Shown: piece by piece, positions 17,243-25,724 of the stretch
How positions within the stretch are numbered: position 1 is the stretch's first letter
Layout of the letters: the number at the start of each line of letters is the position of its first letter
Assembly (NCBI RefSeq): GCF_040529335.1
Contig: NZ_CP159534.1
Span: forward strand, 4,154,001 to 4,218,000
DNA from: Streptomyces sp. HUAS MG91
Lineage (GTDB): Bacteria; Actinomycetota; Actinomycetes; Streptomycetales; Streptomycetaceae
Direction: 5' to 3'
Length of the DNA stretch: 64,000 nt
Program-made: the position numbers and the translations under genes
Notes under the pieces: model-generated
Told to the model about the DNA's origin: nothing
What the model saw: only the letters and a program-made list of their open reading frames with translations
The model's database searches: none

Positions 17243-17785
17243 CTACAGGTACGGGCCGCCCGAGCGGCCGCCCGCGCGCGGGTCCTCGTCCTCGTCACCG
17301 CCGCCGACGCCCGGCGGCAGCGCGCGGCGCATCTGCTCCAGCTGGGCCCGCGCCGCCATCTGCTGGGCGAACAGCGTGGTCTGGATGCCGTGGAACAGGC
17401 CCTCCAGCCAGCCCACCAGCTGGGCCTGCGCGATGCGCAGCTCCGCGTCGGTCGGCGTCGCGTCGTCCGTGAAGGGCAGGGAGAGCCGCTCCAGCTCCTC
17501 GACGAGCTCGGGCGCGAGCCCGTCCTCCAGTTCCTTGACGGAGCTGGCGTGGATCTCCTTGAGCCGCTGCCGGCTCGCCTCGTCCAGCGGCGCCACGCGC
17601 ACTTCCTCGAGCAGCTGCTTGATCATGCTGCCGATCCGCATCACCTTGGCGGGCTGTTCCACCATCTCCGTCACCGGGACCTCGCGGGAGCCGTCGTCTG
17701 AGCCGCCACCCAGAGCCATTCCGTCCTGGCCCACGACCAAGATCTGCGGGTTCTCCGGCGACTGTTCGTTCCTCGGCATCTCCAT
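17243..17785 (-). CDS. bpa: Bacterial proteasome activator Bpa (PafE) homologue
   Basis: The product has 180 residues from ATG 17785. It matches, from memory, nearly residue for residue the core of mycobacterial Bpa/PafE: VEQPAKVMRIGSMIKQLLEE, DEASRQRLKEIHASS, LEDGLAPELVEEL and AELRIAQAQLVGWLEGLFHGIQ. The family forms an ATP-independent dodecameric ring that opens the 20S proteasome gate. Its C-terminus here is GGPYL, where mycobacteria have GQYL, the tail that docks into the proteasome alpha ring. The role in degrading unfolded proteins such as HspR is inferred from the mycobacterial family. It has its own terminator and divergent neighbour. Confidence 0.88.
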   Translation of the reverse strand: MEMPRNEQSPENPQILVVGQDGMALGGGSDDGSREVPVTEMVEQPAKVMRIGSMIKQLLEEVRVAPLDEASRQRLKEIHASSVKELEDGLAPELVEELERLSLPFTDDATPTDAELRIAQAQLVGWLEGLFHGIQTTLFAQQMAARAQLEQMRRALPPGVGGGDEDEDPRAGGRSGGPYL

Positions 17786-17941
17786 GCCGCCATTCTCTCG
17801 CACCGAGCACTCACATGACCGTGGTGCCCCCGTTACGGATTGATCCACCGCCCGGCCCGGCCCCACATCCGGCGTGCCTGTTTTATCCACTTATGTGAGT
17901 CTTGGGGCAGATTCCAGGTCGTGCGGCGGAAGGGGCAGGGC

Positions 17942-18310
17942 ATGCGGCGGCTTCGGTGGGCGGCCGGCACGCTGGCCGTGCTGCTCGTGGTGCCGGTGGT
18001 GCTGGGGTGGGTCGCCTACGCGGCCGAGCCCTCGCCGCACGGATCCCTCGCCGGCAGCCGGGCGGGGGTGGGCCGGACACCGCCCGGCCGGGAGCTGCCC
18101 GCGCCGCGGGAGTCCGAGCCCGTGCCGCCGCCCACTTCCGAGCCGGCCGCGACCCCCGCGCCGCGCGACACCGAGCGGCCCGCCGCCGCACGGCAGACCC
18201 TCGTGCGGCGGGAACTCGGCGGGCCGCTCGTCGACGTGCTGCCGCTGGGCGCGGGCCTGCTGCTGACCGGGCTCGGGCTCGGCTTCCTGGCGCTGCGGCT
18301 GCGCCGCTGA
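17942..18310 (+). CDS. Small membrane protein of unknown function
   Basis: The product has 122 residues from ATG 17942, with AAGGGG six bases upstream. An N-terminal hydrophobic segment after RRLRW could be a signal anchor, the middle is Pro/Glu/Arg-rich and a second hydrophobic segment lies at about 96-118 before a short LRLRR end. This resembles a secreted, membrane-tethered stalk. No family was recognised. A GTG at 17921 is another possible start. Confidence 0.55.
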   Translation: MRRLRWAAGTLAVLLVVPVVLGWVAYAAEPSPHGSLAGSRAGVGRTPPGRELPAPRESEPVPPPTSEPAATPAPRDTERPAAARQTLVRRELGGPLVDVLPLGAGLLLTGLGLGFLALRLRR

Positions 18311-18333
18311 CCGGGCCCGGACGGGCCCGGCCG

Positions 18334-19314
18334 CTACGCGTTCGTCAGCAGCACCTTGCCGATGTGGCCCGACTCCTCCAGGATCCGGTGGCCCTGCGCG
18401 GCGTCGCTCATCGGCAGCGTGCGGTCCACGATCGGCCGTACGTGCCCGCCCTCGATCAGCGGCCACACGTGCTCGCGGACCGCCGCGACGACGGCCGCCT
18501 TCTCCGCGAGCGGGCGGGCCCGCAGCGTGGTCGCCGTGATGGCGCCGCGCTTGCCGAGCAGCGCGGCGATGTTCAGCTCGCCCTGGACGCCGCCCTGCAT
18601 GCCGATGATGGCGAGCCGCCCGTTGACGGCGAGGGCGTCGACGTTGCGGTTCAGGTACTTGGCGCCCATGTTGTCGAGGATGACGTCGGCGCCCGCGCCC
18701 GCCGTGTTCTCGCGGATCTCCTCGACGAAGTCCTGCTCGCGGTAGTTGATGAGGATGTCCGCGCCCAGCTCGGCGCAGAAGTCCAGCTTCTCCTTGGTGC
18801 CCGCGGTCACCGCGACCTTGGCGCCGACGGCCTTCGCGAGCTGGATCGCCATGGTGCCGATACCGCTGGACCCGCCGTGCACCAGGAAGGTCTCCCCCGG
18901 ACGCAGGTGGGCGATCATGAAGACGTTCGACCAGACGGTGCAGGTCACCTCGGGCAGCGCGGCGGCCGTGACGAGGTCGACGCCGGAGGGCACCGGCAGC
19001 AGCTGTCCGGCGGGCACGACGACCTTCTCGGCGTAACCGCCGCCGACGAGCAGCGCGCACACCTCGTCGCCGACCGACCAGCCGCCGACCCCGGGCCCGA
19101 CCGCGGCGATCCGCCCCGCGCACTCCAGACCGGGGTACGGGGAGGAGCCGGGCGGCGGGCTGTAGAAGCCCTGCCGCTGGAGCAGGTCGGCGCGGTTGAC
19201 GGCGCTGGAGACGACCTCGACGAGGACCTCGCCCTCGCCGGGCACGGGGTCGGGGACCTCCGTCCAGACGAGTGCCTCGGGTCCGCCGGGTTCCGGGATC
19301 GTGATCGCATACAT
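18334..19314 (-). CDS. NAD(P)H-quinone oxidoreductase (zinc-free MDR family)
   Basis: The product has 326 residues. The GroES-like part begins MYAITIPEPGGPEALVW and the Rossmann part has VHGGSSGIGTMAIQLAK for the NADPH phosphate. The catalytic zinc cysteines of alcohol dehydrogenases are absent, as in quinone oxidoreductases of the PIG3/QOR2 type. It likely performs one- or two-electron reduction of quinones or enones in the cytoplasm. It is transcribed towards the small membrane-protein gene and lies next to the K+ channel gene on the same strand. Confidence 0.88.
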   Translation of the reverse strand: MYAITIPEPGGPEALVWTEVPDPVPGEGEVLVEVVSSAVNRADLLQRQGFYSPPPGSSPYPGLECAGRIAAVGPGVGGWSVGDEVCALLVGGGYAEKVVVPAGQLLPVPSGVDLVTAAALPEVTCTVWSNVFMIAHLRPGETFLVHGGSSGIGTMAIQLAKAVGAKVAVTAGTKEKLDFCAELGADILINYREQDFVEEIRENTAGAGADVILDNMGAKYLNRNVDALAVNGRLAIIGMQGGVQGELNIAALLGKRGAITATTLRARPLAEKAAVVAAVREHVWPLIEGGHVRPIVDRTLPMSDAAQGHRILEESGHIGKVLLTNA

Positions 19315-19337
19315 GGCCGCGAGGCTACTCCCGTCGC

Positions 19338-20429
19338 CTACGGCAACGGCTTCGTGTCGGGCACCACCTGCCGGGTGGGCGTCACCCGCGCGATGGTGAT
19401 CAGGCGGTCGGTGAGCTGGAGGGTGCCGACGGCCGGATCGTCGTAGCCGAGCATGCGGTGCCCGCGCACGACGCTGACCACCAGGTCGTCGGTGTCCCGC
19501 GGCTTGAGCCCGACCTCGGGCTTGGTCACCGTCCGCTCGACCAGGTCGAGGCCGCTGCCCTTCTGGATCAGGTCCTCCATGACCATGCCCGCGTGCGGGC
19601 TGAGCACCGACAGACCGAGCAGCCGGCCCGCCGCGCTGGCGCTGGTGATCACGGCGTCGGCGCCCGACTGGCGCAGCAGCGGCGCGTTCTCCTCCTCGCG
19701 CACACAGGCGACGATCTTCGCGGCGCGGTTCAGCTGCCGTGCCGTCAGCGTCACCAGGACCGCGGTGTCGTCGCGCTGGGTGGCGACGATGATCTTCCGC
19801 GCCCGCTGCACCTCGGCGCGCAGCAGCACGCTGCTGCGGGTCGCGTCGCCCGTGACGCCCGCGTAGCCGAGGGCGGTGGCGGCCTCGATGGCCTTGCCGC
19901 TCGGGTCGACGACCACGACCTGCTCGGGCTTGAGACCGGTGGCGCAGACCGTCTCCACGGCGCTGCGGCCCTTGGTTCCGAAGCCGACGACGACGACGTG
20001 GTCACGCAAGGTGGACCTCCAGCGGTTCAGACGCCATTCCTCCCGGGTCCGTTCGGTGAGGACTTCCAGCGTGGTGCCGACCAAGATGATCAGGAAGAGC
20101 ACGCGCAGCGGCGTGATGACGAAGATGTTGATGAGTCGGGCGAAGTCACTGACCGGCACGATGTCGCCGTAACCGGTGGTGGAGAGGGTGACGGTCGCGT
20201 AGTAGAAGGAGTCGAGGAGATCGACCGTGCCGTCGGACGTGTCGTTGTAGCCGCCGCGGTCGGCCCACACGATCATCGCGGTGGCCAGCAGCACGGTCAG
20301 CGCCATCAGGACACGGCGGGCGACCTGGCGCAGCGGCCGCTCGACGACCCGCCGGGGCAGTTTCACCCGGTAGGTCGTCGTACGCTCGTCGGCTTGGCGC
20401 GCCATGGCGTCATGGCCGGCCAGTTTCAC
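19338..20429 (-). CDS. Two-TM potassium channel with RCK/TrkA-N domain
   Basis: The product has about 363 residues. Two membrane segments frame a pore loop with the selectivity filter TTGYGD. A Rossmann NAD-binding domain (VVGFGTKGRSAVE) and a TrkA-C-like end follow, as in MthK/Kch channels. The start is uncertain: GTG 20438 has its AGAAGG too close, GTG 20429 has it at nine bases and is used here, and ATG 20405 gives a shorter protein without a clear ribosome site. The start region coincides with a perfect parS site, so its codons are constrained by ParB binding. Confidence 0.85.
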   Translation of the reverse strand: MKLAGHDAMARQADERTTTYRVKLPRRVVERPLRQVARRVLMALTVLLATAMIVWADRGGYNDTSDGTVDLLDSFYYATVTLSTTGYGDIVPVSDFARLINIFVITPLRVLFLIILVGTTLEVLTERTREEWRLNRWRSTLRDHVVVVGFGTKGRSAVETVCATGLKPEQVVVVDPSGKAIEAATALGYAGVTGDATRSSVLLRAEVQRARKIIVATQRDDTAVLVTLTARQLNRAAKIVACVREEENAPLLRQSGADAVITSASAAGRLLGLSVLSPHAGMVMEDLIQKGSGLDLVERTVTKPEVGLKPRDTDDLVVSVVRGHRMLGYDDPAVGTLQLTDRLITIARVTPTRQVVPDTKPLP

Positions 20430-20436
20430 GTGAAAC
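20423..20436. other. parS: parS centromere site (perfect palindrome)
   Basis: The sequence GTTTCACGTGAAAC is exactly the 14-base ParB-binding consensus of Streptomyces and most bacteria. It lies at the 5' end of the K+ channel gene. Streptomyces chromosomes carry about twenty parS copies clustered around oriC, so this puts the window near the origin. Confidence 0.9.
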
Positions 20437-20517
20437 ACCCTTCTTCTGCGCGCGAGTTGAGGGCCCCGACGGAAGGGGGCCCGGATATGTGGGAGGTGGC
20501 GGTGCGGGGGCCGGCGG

Positions 20518-22236
20518 TCATCGTGACCCCCAGGACCACGGCAGATCGAGGATCTCGACCTCCTGGCCCTCCTGGGCGCCGCCCGGCGGGATCACCGCGA
20601 GGGCGTCGGCGGCGGCGATGCCGCGCAGCATGGCCGGGCCGTTGTAGTGCAGCGGCACCGCCCAGTCGTGCCCGCTGCCCTCGTCCTGCCGTACGGCGAC
20701 GGGGACCAGCCGGGTGTCGCCCGGATGTCCGTGGACGGGGGTGTGGAGCGGGGCGCTGTACGCCTCCGTGTGCCCGGCCCGGCCGGACAGCTCCCGCAGC
20801 AGCGGTTCGGCGAGCGTGAGCAGCCCGGAGACGGCCGCGAGGGGGTTGCCGGGCAGGCCCACAAGGTGCTGCCCCTCCTTGAGGCGGGCGAGCAGCATCG
20901 GGTGGCCGGGGCGGACCGCAACCCCGTTCACGAGGAGTTCGGCGTCGACGGCGCGCAGGGTGGGGTGGACGTGGTCGACGGGGCCCGACGCCGTGCCGCC
21001 GGTCGTGACGACGAGGTCGGCGGTGGACTTCCGGACCGCCTTGAGGAGCGCCTTCGGATCGTCGCCGAGCCTGCGCACGGCCGTGACCTCGACGCCGAGC
21101 GCGCGCAGCCAGTGCGGCAGCATCGGGCCGAGCGCGTCCCGGATCAGGCCGTCGCGGGGGCGTCCCGAGGTCAGCAGTTCGTCGCCCAGGACCAGGACCT
21201 CGACCCGGGGGCGGGGCACGACGACCAGTTCGTCGTAACCGGCGGCGGCCGCCAGACCGAGCACCGCCGGGGTGACGGCCGAGCCCGCGGGCAGCAGCGG
21301 CTCACCGCTGCGGCACTCCTGGCCGCGCGGCCGGATGTCCTGCCCGTGCGTGACGTCGCGCAACGGGTGCAGCCGGCCCTGGTCGTCCAGATGCCCGTGC
21401 TCGGAGCGGATGACGGCGGTGGTGTCCGACGGGATCCGGGCGCCGGTCGCGATCGCCGCCGCCTCCCCGTCGGACAGCGACGGCGGCAGGTCGTGCCCGG
21501 CGAGGATCCCCTCGTCCCGGACGTCCCAGGGGCCCGGACCGGCCACGACCCAGCCGTCCATGGCCGACGTGTCGAAGGACGGCAGGTCGGTCAGGGCGGT
21601 CAGGGGCACGGCGAGGACGAGCCCCAGGGCCTCGTCGAGCGGAATGCCGGCCGCGCCGGGCGGGATCCGCGCGGGTTCGCCACCGTCGGCCGCGACGGTC
21701 CCCGCCGGGGACGACGGTGGCGGCGCGTGGTCGATGAACGGCAACCCGGGGAGCGGCAGTTGGTTCTCGTCCACGGGCACGGGCGCGATGGCGTCCAGCG
21801 CGTCGACGGCGGTGGCCTGGACGGGCCTTTCGGTTGTACGGGGATGGGGTGCCGTCGCCGGTGACGCGCCCGGTGCCGGGCGCTGCGCGGCGCCGGCGGT
21901 ACGGGCCGTGCGGGTCCGGTGCTCGGCCGCCGACCGGCCCGCCTGGGCGGCGGCGCGGCGGGCGGCGGACCAGGACGTTCCCGCGCCGTGGCCGTGCTTG
22001 CCGTGGGCAGCGGCGGCGCGCGGGGTGTCGGGGGCCGGGCGGGCGCCGGGCGGCGTCGGCTGCCGGTCGCGGTCCGCGCGGGCGGGAGCGGCGGTCTGCG
22101 GAGTGGTGGGGGCGGAGGCCGCCGGGGCGTCGTCGGGCCGGGGCACGCCCCGCCCGCCGTTGGCCAGGGCGAGCGCCTCCTCGACGTCGCCGTCCAGCGG
22201 GTCGGCGTGCGCGGCGCGCGCGTGCGGCCCGCTCAT
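20518..22236 (-). CDS. moeA: Molybdopterin molybdotransferase MoeA with long disordered N-extension
   Basis: The product has 572 residues. The MoeA core begins near residue 195 (ALGLVLAVPLTALTDLPSFDTSAMDGWVV) and contains LGDELL, VTTGGTASGP and GLPGNPLAAV, which bind molybdopterin-AMP and molybdate. It inserts Mo into the cofactor. MoeA proteins usually have about 400 residues; here about 165 Ala/Pro/Arg/His-rich residues precede the core. The ATG overlaps the stop of the mobA-like gene by four bases, so both steps of Mo-cofactor maturation are translated together. Confidence 0.87.
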   Translation of the reverse strand: MSGPHARAAHADPLDGDVEEALALANGGRGVPRPDDAPAASAPTTPQTAAPARADRDRQPTPPGARPAPDTPRAAAAHGKHGHGAGTSWSAARRAAAQAGRSAAEHRTRTARTAGAAQRPAPGASPATAPHPRTTERPVQATAVDALDAIAPVPVDENQLPLPGLPFIDHAPPPSSPAGTVAADGGEPARIPPGAAGIPLDEALGLVLAVPLTALTDLPSFDTSAMDGWVVAGPGPWDVRDEGILAGHDLPPSLSDGEAAAIATGARIPSDTTAVIRSEHGHLDDQGRLHPLRDVTHGQDIRPRGQECRSGEPLLPAGSAVTPAVLGLAAAAGYDELVVVPRPRVEVLVLGDELLTSGRPRDGLIRDALGPMLPHWLRALGVEVTAVRRLGDDPKALLKAVRKSTADLVVTTGGTASGPVDHVHPTLRAVDAELLVNGVAVRPGHPMLLARLKEGQHLVGLPGNPLAAVSGLLTLAEPLLRELSGRAGHTEAYSAPLHTPVHGHPGDTRLVPVAVRQDEGSGHDWAVPLHYNGPAMLRGIAAADALAVIPPGGAQEGQEVEILDLPWSWGSR

Positions 22237-23153
22237 CCCGCGTCGCCGGACTCGGCGTCCGCCGCGGCGGCCTCCTCGGCCCACCGGTTGGCGAGCGCGG
22301 CGGCCTTGGCGGCGGCCGCGGCCACGGCTTCGGGGCCGCCGCCCGCCCGCCCGGCCGCGTATCCGACGAGGAACGTCGTCAACGGTGCCGCGGGGCGCGC
22401 GACCCCGTGCGCGGCGTCACGGGCGAGGTCGAGCAGGACGCCGGTGTCGACGTCCAGGTCGATGCCCAGTTCGTCCTTGGCTGCGGAGATCCATTCATCC
22501 AACACGTGCCCATGCTCCCTGATCCGTGATCGGGCGGCGGCGATGTCGTCCCAGGTGTCGCAGTCGAAGGAGGCCGCGGGAGCGACGGGATCGGTGCGGC
22601 GGGCGAGCCGCAGATCCCGGGTGAGCAGCCGTAACGGCAGGCCTGTGAGCGCCCCGTGCTCCCGGGTCAGGGCCGTCAGCGTGCGGCGCAGCGGCGCCAC
22701 CCGATAGGCGGCGACGAGCGGCTGGTCGCGGCCCTCGCCGTCGGTCAGGAGCGCCCCTTCGGCGTCCTGCGCGGCCAGCGTGTCGAGCAGCAGCCGCACG
22801 GTGCGCGGCTCCAGGAACGGCAGATCGGCGGAGAGCGCGACGACCGTGTCCGGCCGTGTCCCCGCCGGGCCGTCGAGGGCCCGGACTCCCGCCCCCAGAG
22901 CGGCGAGCGGCCCGCCGCCCGGCGGCTCCTCGCGGGCCCAGCGGACGGGGCGCGCGGTCGGCCGCGGCGCGGCCACGACGACGGTGTCCCGGGCCCCGGC
23001 GCAGGCGGCGAGGACCCGGTCGAGCAGGGCACGGCCGCCGACCCGCACCCCGGGCTTGTCGGCGCCGCCGAGCCGTCGCGCGGCACCGCCCGCGAGCACG
23101 ACGGCGTCGTACGCGGGGTCGCTGCGCGGGCCCGGCGGGGCGGCTTCGGTCAT
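22233..23153 (-). CDS. Molybdenum cofactor guanylyltransferase (MobA-like) fused to DUF6457-like domain
   Basis: The product has 306 residues. The N-terminal NTP-transferase domain has the MobA loop VVLAGGAARRLGGADKPGV and LSADLPFLEP, which bind GTP and Mg2+. The last ~90 residues (from VLDEWISAAKDELGIDLD, with a repeated ALA helix end) form a small helical domain found as a separate protein in other Streptomyces (DUF6457 type). It probably attaches GMP to molybdopterin. Its stop overlaps the moeA start, and it follows the bkd2 E2 gene on the same strand with an 88-base gap. Confidence 0.82.
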   Translation of the reverse strand: MTEAAPPGPRSDPAYDAVVLAGGAARRLGGADKPGVRVGGRALLDRVLAACAGARDTVVVAAPRPTARPVRWAREEPPGGGPLAALGAGVRALDGPAGTRPDTVVALSADLPFLEPRTVRLLLDTLAAQDAEGALLTDGEGRDQPLVAAYRVAPLRRTLTALTREHGALTGLPLRLLTRDLRLARRTDPVAPAASFDCDTWDDIAAARSRIREHGHVLDEWISAAKDELGIDLDVDTGVLLDLARDAAHGVARPAAPLTTFLVGYAAGRAGGGPEAVAAAAAKAAALANRWAEEAAAADAESGDAG

Positions 23154-23241
23154 CCCCCGAGTATGGGCGCAGAACCGATCATTGCCACCCCGGGGACACC
23201 GACTCGGCTCAGCGGGCCCGGTCGGCGGGGTGCCGAGCCGG

Positions 23242-24651
23242 TCAGAGGGTGCGCAGCAGCACCGCCGGCCGCTCCACACAGTCCGCCACGTACCGCAGGA
23301 AACCGCCCGCCGTGCCGCCGTCGCAGACCCGGTGGTCGAAGGTGAGGGAGAGCTGGACGACCTGGCGGACCGCCAGCTCCCCTTCGTGGACCCAGGGTTT
23401 GGCCGCGATCCGGCCGACGCCGAGCATGGCCGCCTCGGGGTGGTTGATGATCGGCGTGGAGCCGTCGACCCCGAACACCCCGTAGTTGTTCAACGTGAAG
23501 GTGCCGCCGGTGAGTTCCCCCGGCGTCAGGGTTCCGGCCCTGGCCTTGTCGGTGAGCCGCGCGAACTCGGCGCTCAGCGACTCGGCGCCGCGCGCGTGGG
23601 CGTCCCGTACGACGGGGACGACGAGACCGCGCTCGGTCTGCGCGGCGAACCCGAGATGCACCTCGTCCAGCCGGACGATCTCGCGGCGGGCCGTGTCCAC
23701 CGTCGCGTTCAGCTCCGGGTAGCGGGCCAGTGCCGCCGTGCAGATCCGGGCGAGCAGTGCCAGGACGGAGATCTTCGGTCCGGCGGACGGACCCGTCGCG
23801 GCGTTCATCTCCGCGCGCGCGTGCAGCAGTTCCGTGGCATCGGCGTCCACCCAGCAGGTGGCGTCGGGTATCTCGGTACGGCTGCGGGAGAGCTTGTCGG
23901 CGATGGCTCCCCGGATGCCGCGCAGCGGTGTGCGGTGGCCCTGCGGGGCGGTGGGGGGCGACGTCGGGGTCGATGAGGTTGCTGTGTGCTCTGGTGTTTC
24001 TGGTGCTGCTGGTGCGGGTGGGGCCGCCGTTGCGGCAGAACCCTCCGTCACGGCTCGCTCCACGTCCGAGCGCAGGATGAGCCCGTCGCGTCCCGAACCC
24101 GTCAACTGCCGCAGATCGAGACCGTGTTCCCGCGCCAGCCTGCGCACGAGCGGCGAGATCACGGCGACCGGCCCCGCGGCGGGCTCTGCGCTCGGCTCGG
24201 CAATCGGCACGGCAGTCGGCACGGCGGCGGGCTCGGTGCGCCGGGGCGCACGCCGCTCGGGCACTCCGGCCCCGTCCGTCACCGTCGGTCGCACACGCCT
24301 GCGACGGGCGGGCGCCGCGCTGGTCCCGTATCCCACCAGCACGTTCCCCGACGCGTCCGGCTTCTCCTCGGCCGGGCCCTCCTTCACCGGCGCGGCGGCA
24401 CCCTCGGCGCCGACGGCGACCGTCAGCAGCGCGGCCCCGACCGGCAGCTCGGCCCCCTCGTCGCCGAAGCGGGCGGTGACCACGCCCCCGTAGGGACACG
24501 GCACCTCGACCATCGCCTTGGCGGTCTCCACCTCCACGACCGGCTGGTCGACGGCGACCACGTCACCGACGCGCACCAGCCAGCTCACGATCGTCGCCTC
24601 GGTCAGTCCCTCCCCGAGGTCGGGCAGCTTGAACTCCAGCACCTGCGCCAT
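23242..24651 (-). CDS. bkdC: Branched-chain 2-oxoacid dehydrogenase E2, copy 2
   Basis: The product has 469 residues. The lipoyl domain is at 1-80 with Lys45 in VETAKAMVEV. The subunit-binding domain is at about 153-190 (ISPLVRRLAREHGLDLRQL). The catalytic domain ends with FDHRVCDGG, giving the H-x3-D-G motif. The linkers are Pro/Ala/Glu/Thr-rich and different from copy 1. The ATG at 24651 lies 53 bases after the E1b stop. It performs the acyl-CoA-forming step of valine, leucine and isoleucine oxoacid breakdown. Confidence 0.92.
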   Translation of the reverse strand: MAQVLEFKLPDLGEGLTEATIVSWLVRVGDVVAVDQPVVEVETAKAMVEVPCPYGGVVTARFGDEGAELPVGAALLTVAVGAEGAAAPVKEGPAEEKPDASGNVLVGYGTSAAPARRRRVRPTVTDGAGVPERRAPRRTEPAAVPTAVPIAEPSAEPAAGPVAVISPLVRRLAREHGLDLRQLTGSGRDGLILRSDVERAVTEGSAATAAPPAPAAPETPEHTATSSTPTSPPTAPQGHRTPLRGIRGAIADKLSRSRTEIPDATCWVDADATELLHARAEMNAATGPSAGPKISVLALLARICTAALARYPELNATVDTARREIVRLDEVHLGFAAQTERGLVVPVVRDAHARGAESLSAEFARLTDKARAGTLTPGELTGGTFTLNNYGVFGVDGSTPIINHPEAAMLGVGRIAAKPWVHEGELAVRQVVQLSLTFDHRVCDGGTAGGFLRYVADCVERPAVLLRTL

Positions 24652-24704
24652 CAGCCCACCGTCCCTCACCGGACCCCTCGCCGGCCCTGTCACGGGTCCC
24701 ATGT

Positions 24705-25724
24705 TCACTGGTCCCACTGCAGTCGCGCCACCGCGTCGAGCACCCGGTCCACGCCGGGCAGGTGGTGCCGCTCCAGCATCGGCGGCGGATACGGGATGTC
24801 GAACCCGGCCACCCGCAGCACCGGCGCCTGGAGATGGTGGAAGCACCGCTCGGTGATCCGCGCCGCGATCTCCCCGCCGGGGCCGCCGAAGCCGGTCGAC
24901 TCGTGCACCACGACCGCCCGCCCGGTGCGCCGCACCGACGCGGCCACCGTGGCGTCGTCGAACGGCACCAGCGAGCGCAGGTCGATCACTTCGAGGTCCC
25001 AGCCCTCCGCCTGGGCCGCCTCCGCCGCCTCCAGGCAGACGGGCAGCGACGGTCCGTACGTGATCAGCGTGGCACCGGTCCCGGGGCGGCGGACCACTGC
25101 CGTGCCGATCGGTTCAACGTCCGTCGGCCGCTCGGGGTTCCAGGTGTCCTTGCTCCAGTAGAGCCGCTTGGGCTCCAGGAACACCACCGGGTCGTCCGAC
25201 GCGATCGACTGCCGCAGCAGGCCGTACGCGTCCGCGACCGTGGCCGGGGTGACGACGGTCAGGCCCGGCGTCGCCATGTAGTACGCCTCGGAGGAGTCGC
25301 TGTGGTGCTCGACGCCGCCGATGCCGCCGCCGTAGGGGATGCGCACGGTGAGGGGCATCGGCAGGGCGCCGCGCGTGCGGTTGCGCATCCGCGCCACGTG
25401 CGAGACCAGCTGCTCGAAGGCGGGGTAGGCGAACGCGTCGAACTGCATCTCCACGACCGGCCGCAGCCCGTACATCGCCATGCCCACCGCGGTGCCGAGA
25501 ATGCCCGCCTCGGCCAGCGGGGTGTCGGTGCAGCGGTCCTCGCCGAACTCCTTCGCGAGTCCGTCGGTGATCCGGAAGACGCCGCCCAGGGTGCCCACGT
25601 CCTCGCCCATGACGTGCACGGACGGGTCCTCGGCCATGGCGTCGCGCAGGGCCCGGCCCAGCGCCTGCGCCATGGTGGCGGGCTTGACCGAGCCGGCCGC
25701 CGACGGCTTCGCGACCGTGGTCAT
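24705..25724 (-). CDS. bkdB: Branched-chain 2-oxoacid dehydrogenase E1 beta, copy 2
   Basis: The product has 339 residues and carries the same order of motifs as copy 1: MGEDVGTLGGVFRITDGL, DTPLAEAGILGTAVG, RIPYGGGIGGVEHHSDSSEA. The ATG at 25724 overlaps the E1a stop by four bases, so E1a and E1b are made in equal amounts. The N-terminus has an extra Ser/Ala/Lys run of about 16 residues compared with copy 1. Confidence 0.92.
   Translation of the reverse strand: MTTVAKPSAAGSVKPATMAQALGRALRDAMAEDPSVHVMGEDVGTLGGVFRITDGLAKEFGEDRCTDTPLAEAGILGTAVGMAMYGLRPVVEMQFDAFAYPAFEQLVSHVARMRNRTRGALPMPLTVRIPYGGGIGGVEHHSDSSEAYYMATPGLTVVTPATVADAYGLLRQSIASDDPVVFLEPKRLYWSKDTWNPERPTDVEPIGTAVVRRPGTGATLITYGPSLPVCLEAAEAAQAEGWDLEVIDLRSLVPFDDATVAASVRRTGRAVVVHESTGFGGPGGEIAARITERCFHHLQAPVLRVAGFDIPYPPPMLERHHLPGVDRVLDAVARLQWDQ

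Noticed and set aside
17883..17891. TTATCCACT as DnaA box
   Set aside because: One mismatch at the important last position and isolated.
25104..25117. GCCGATCGGTTC inside E1 beta 2 as a TetR operator
   Set aside because: The arms of the paa palindrome are missing on one side and it is in coding DNA.
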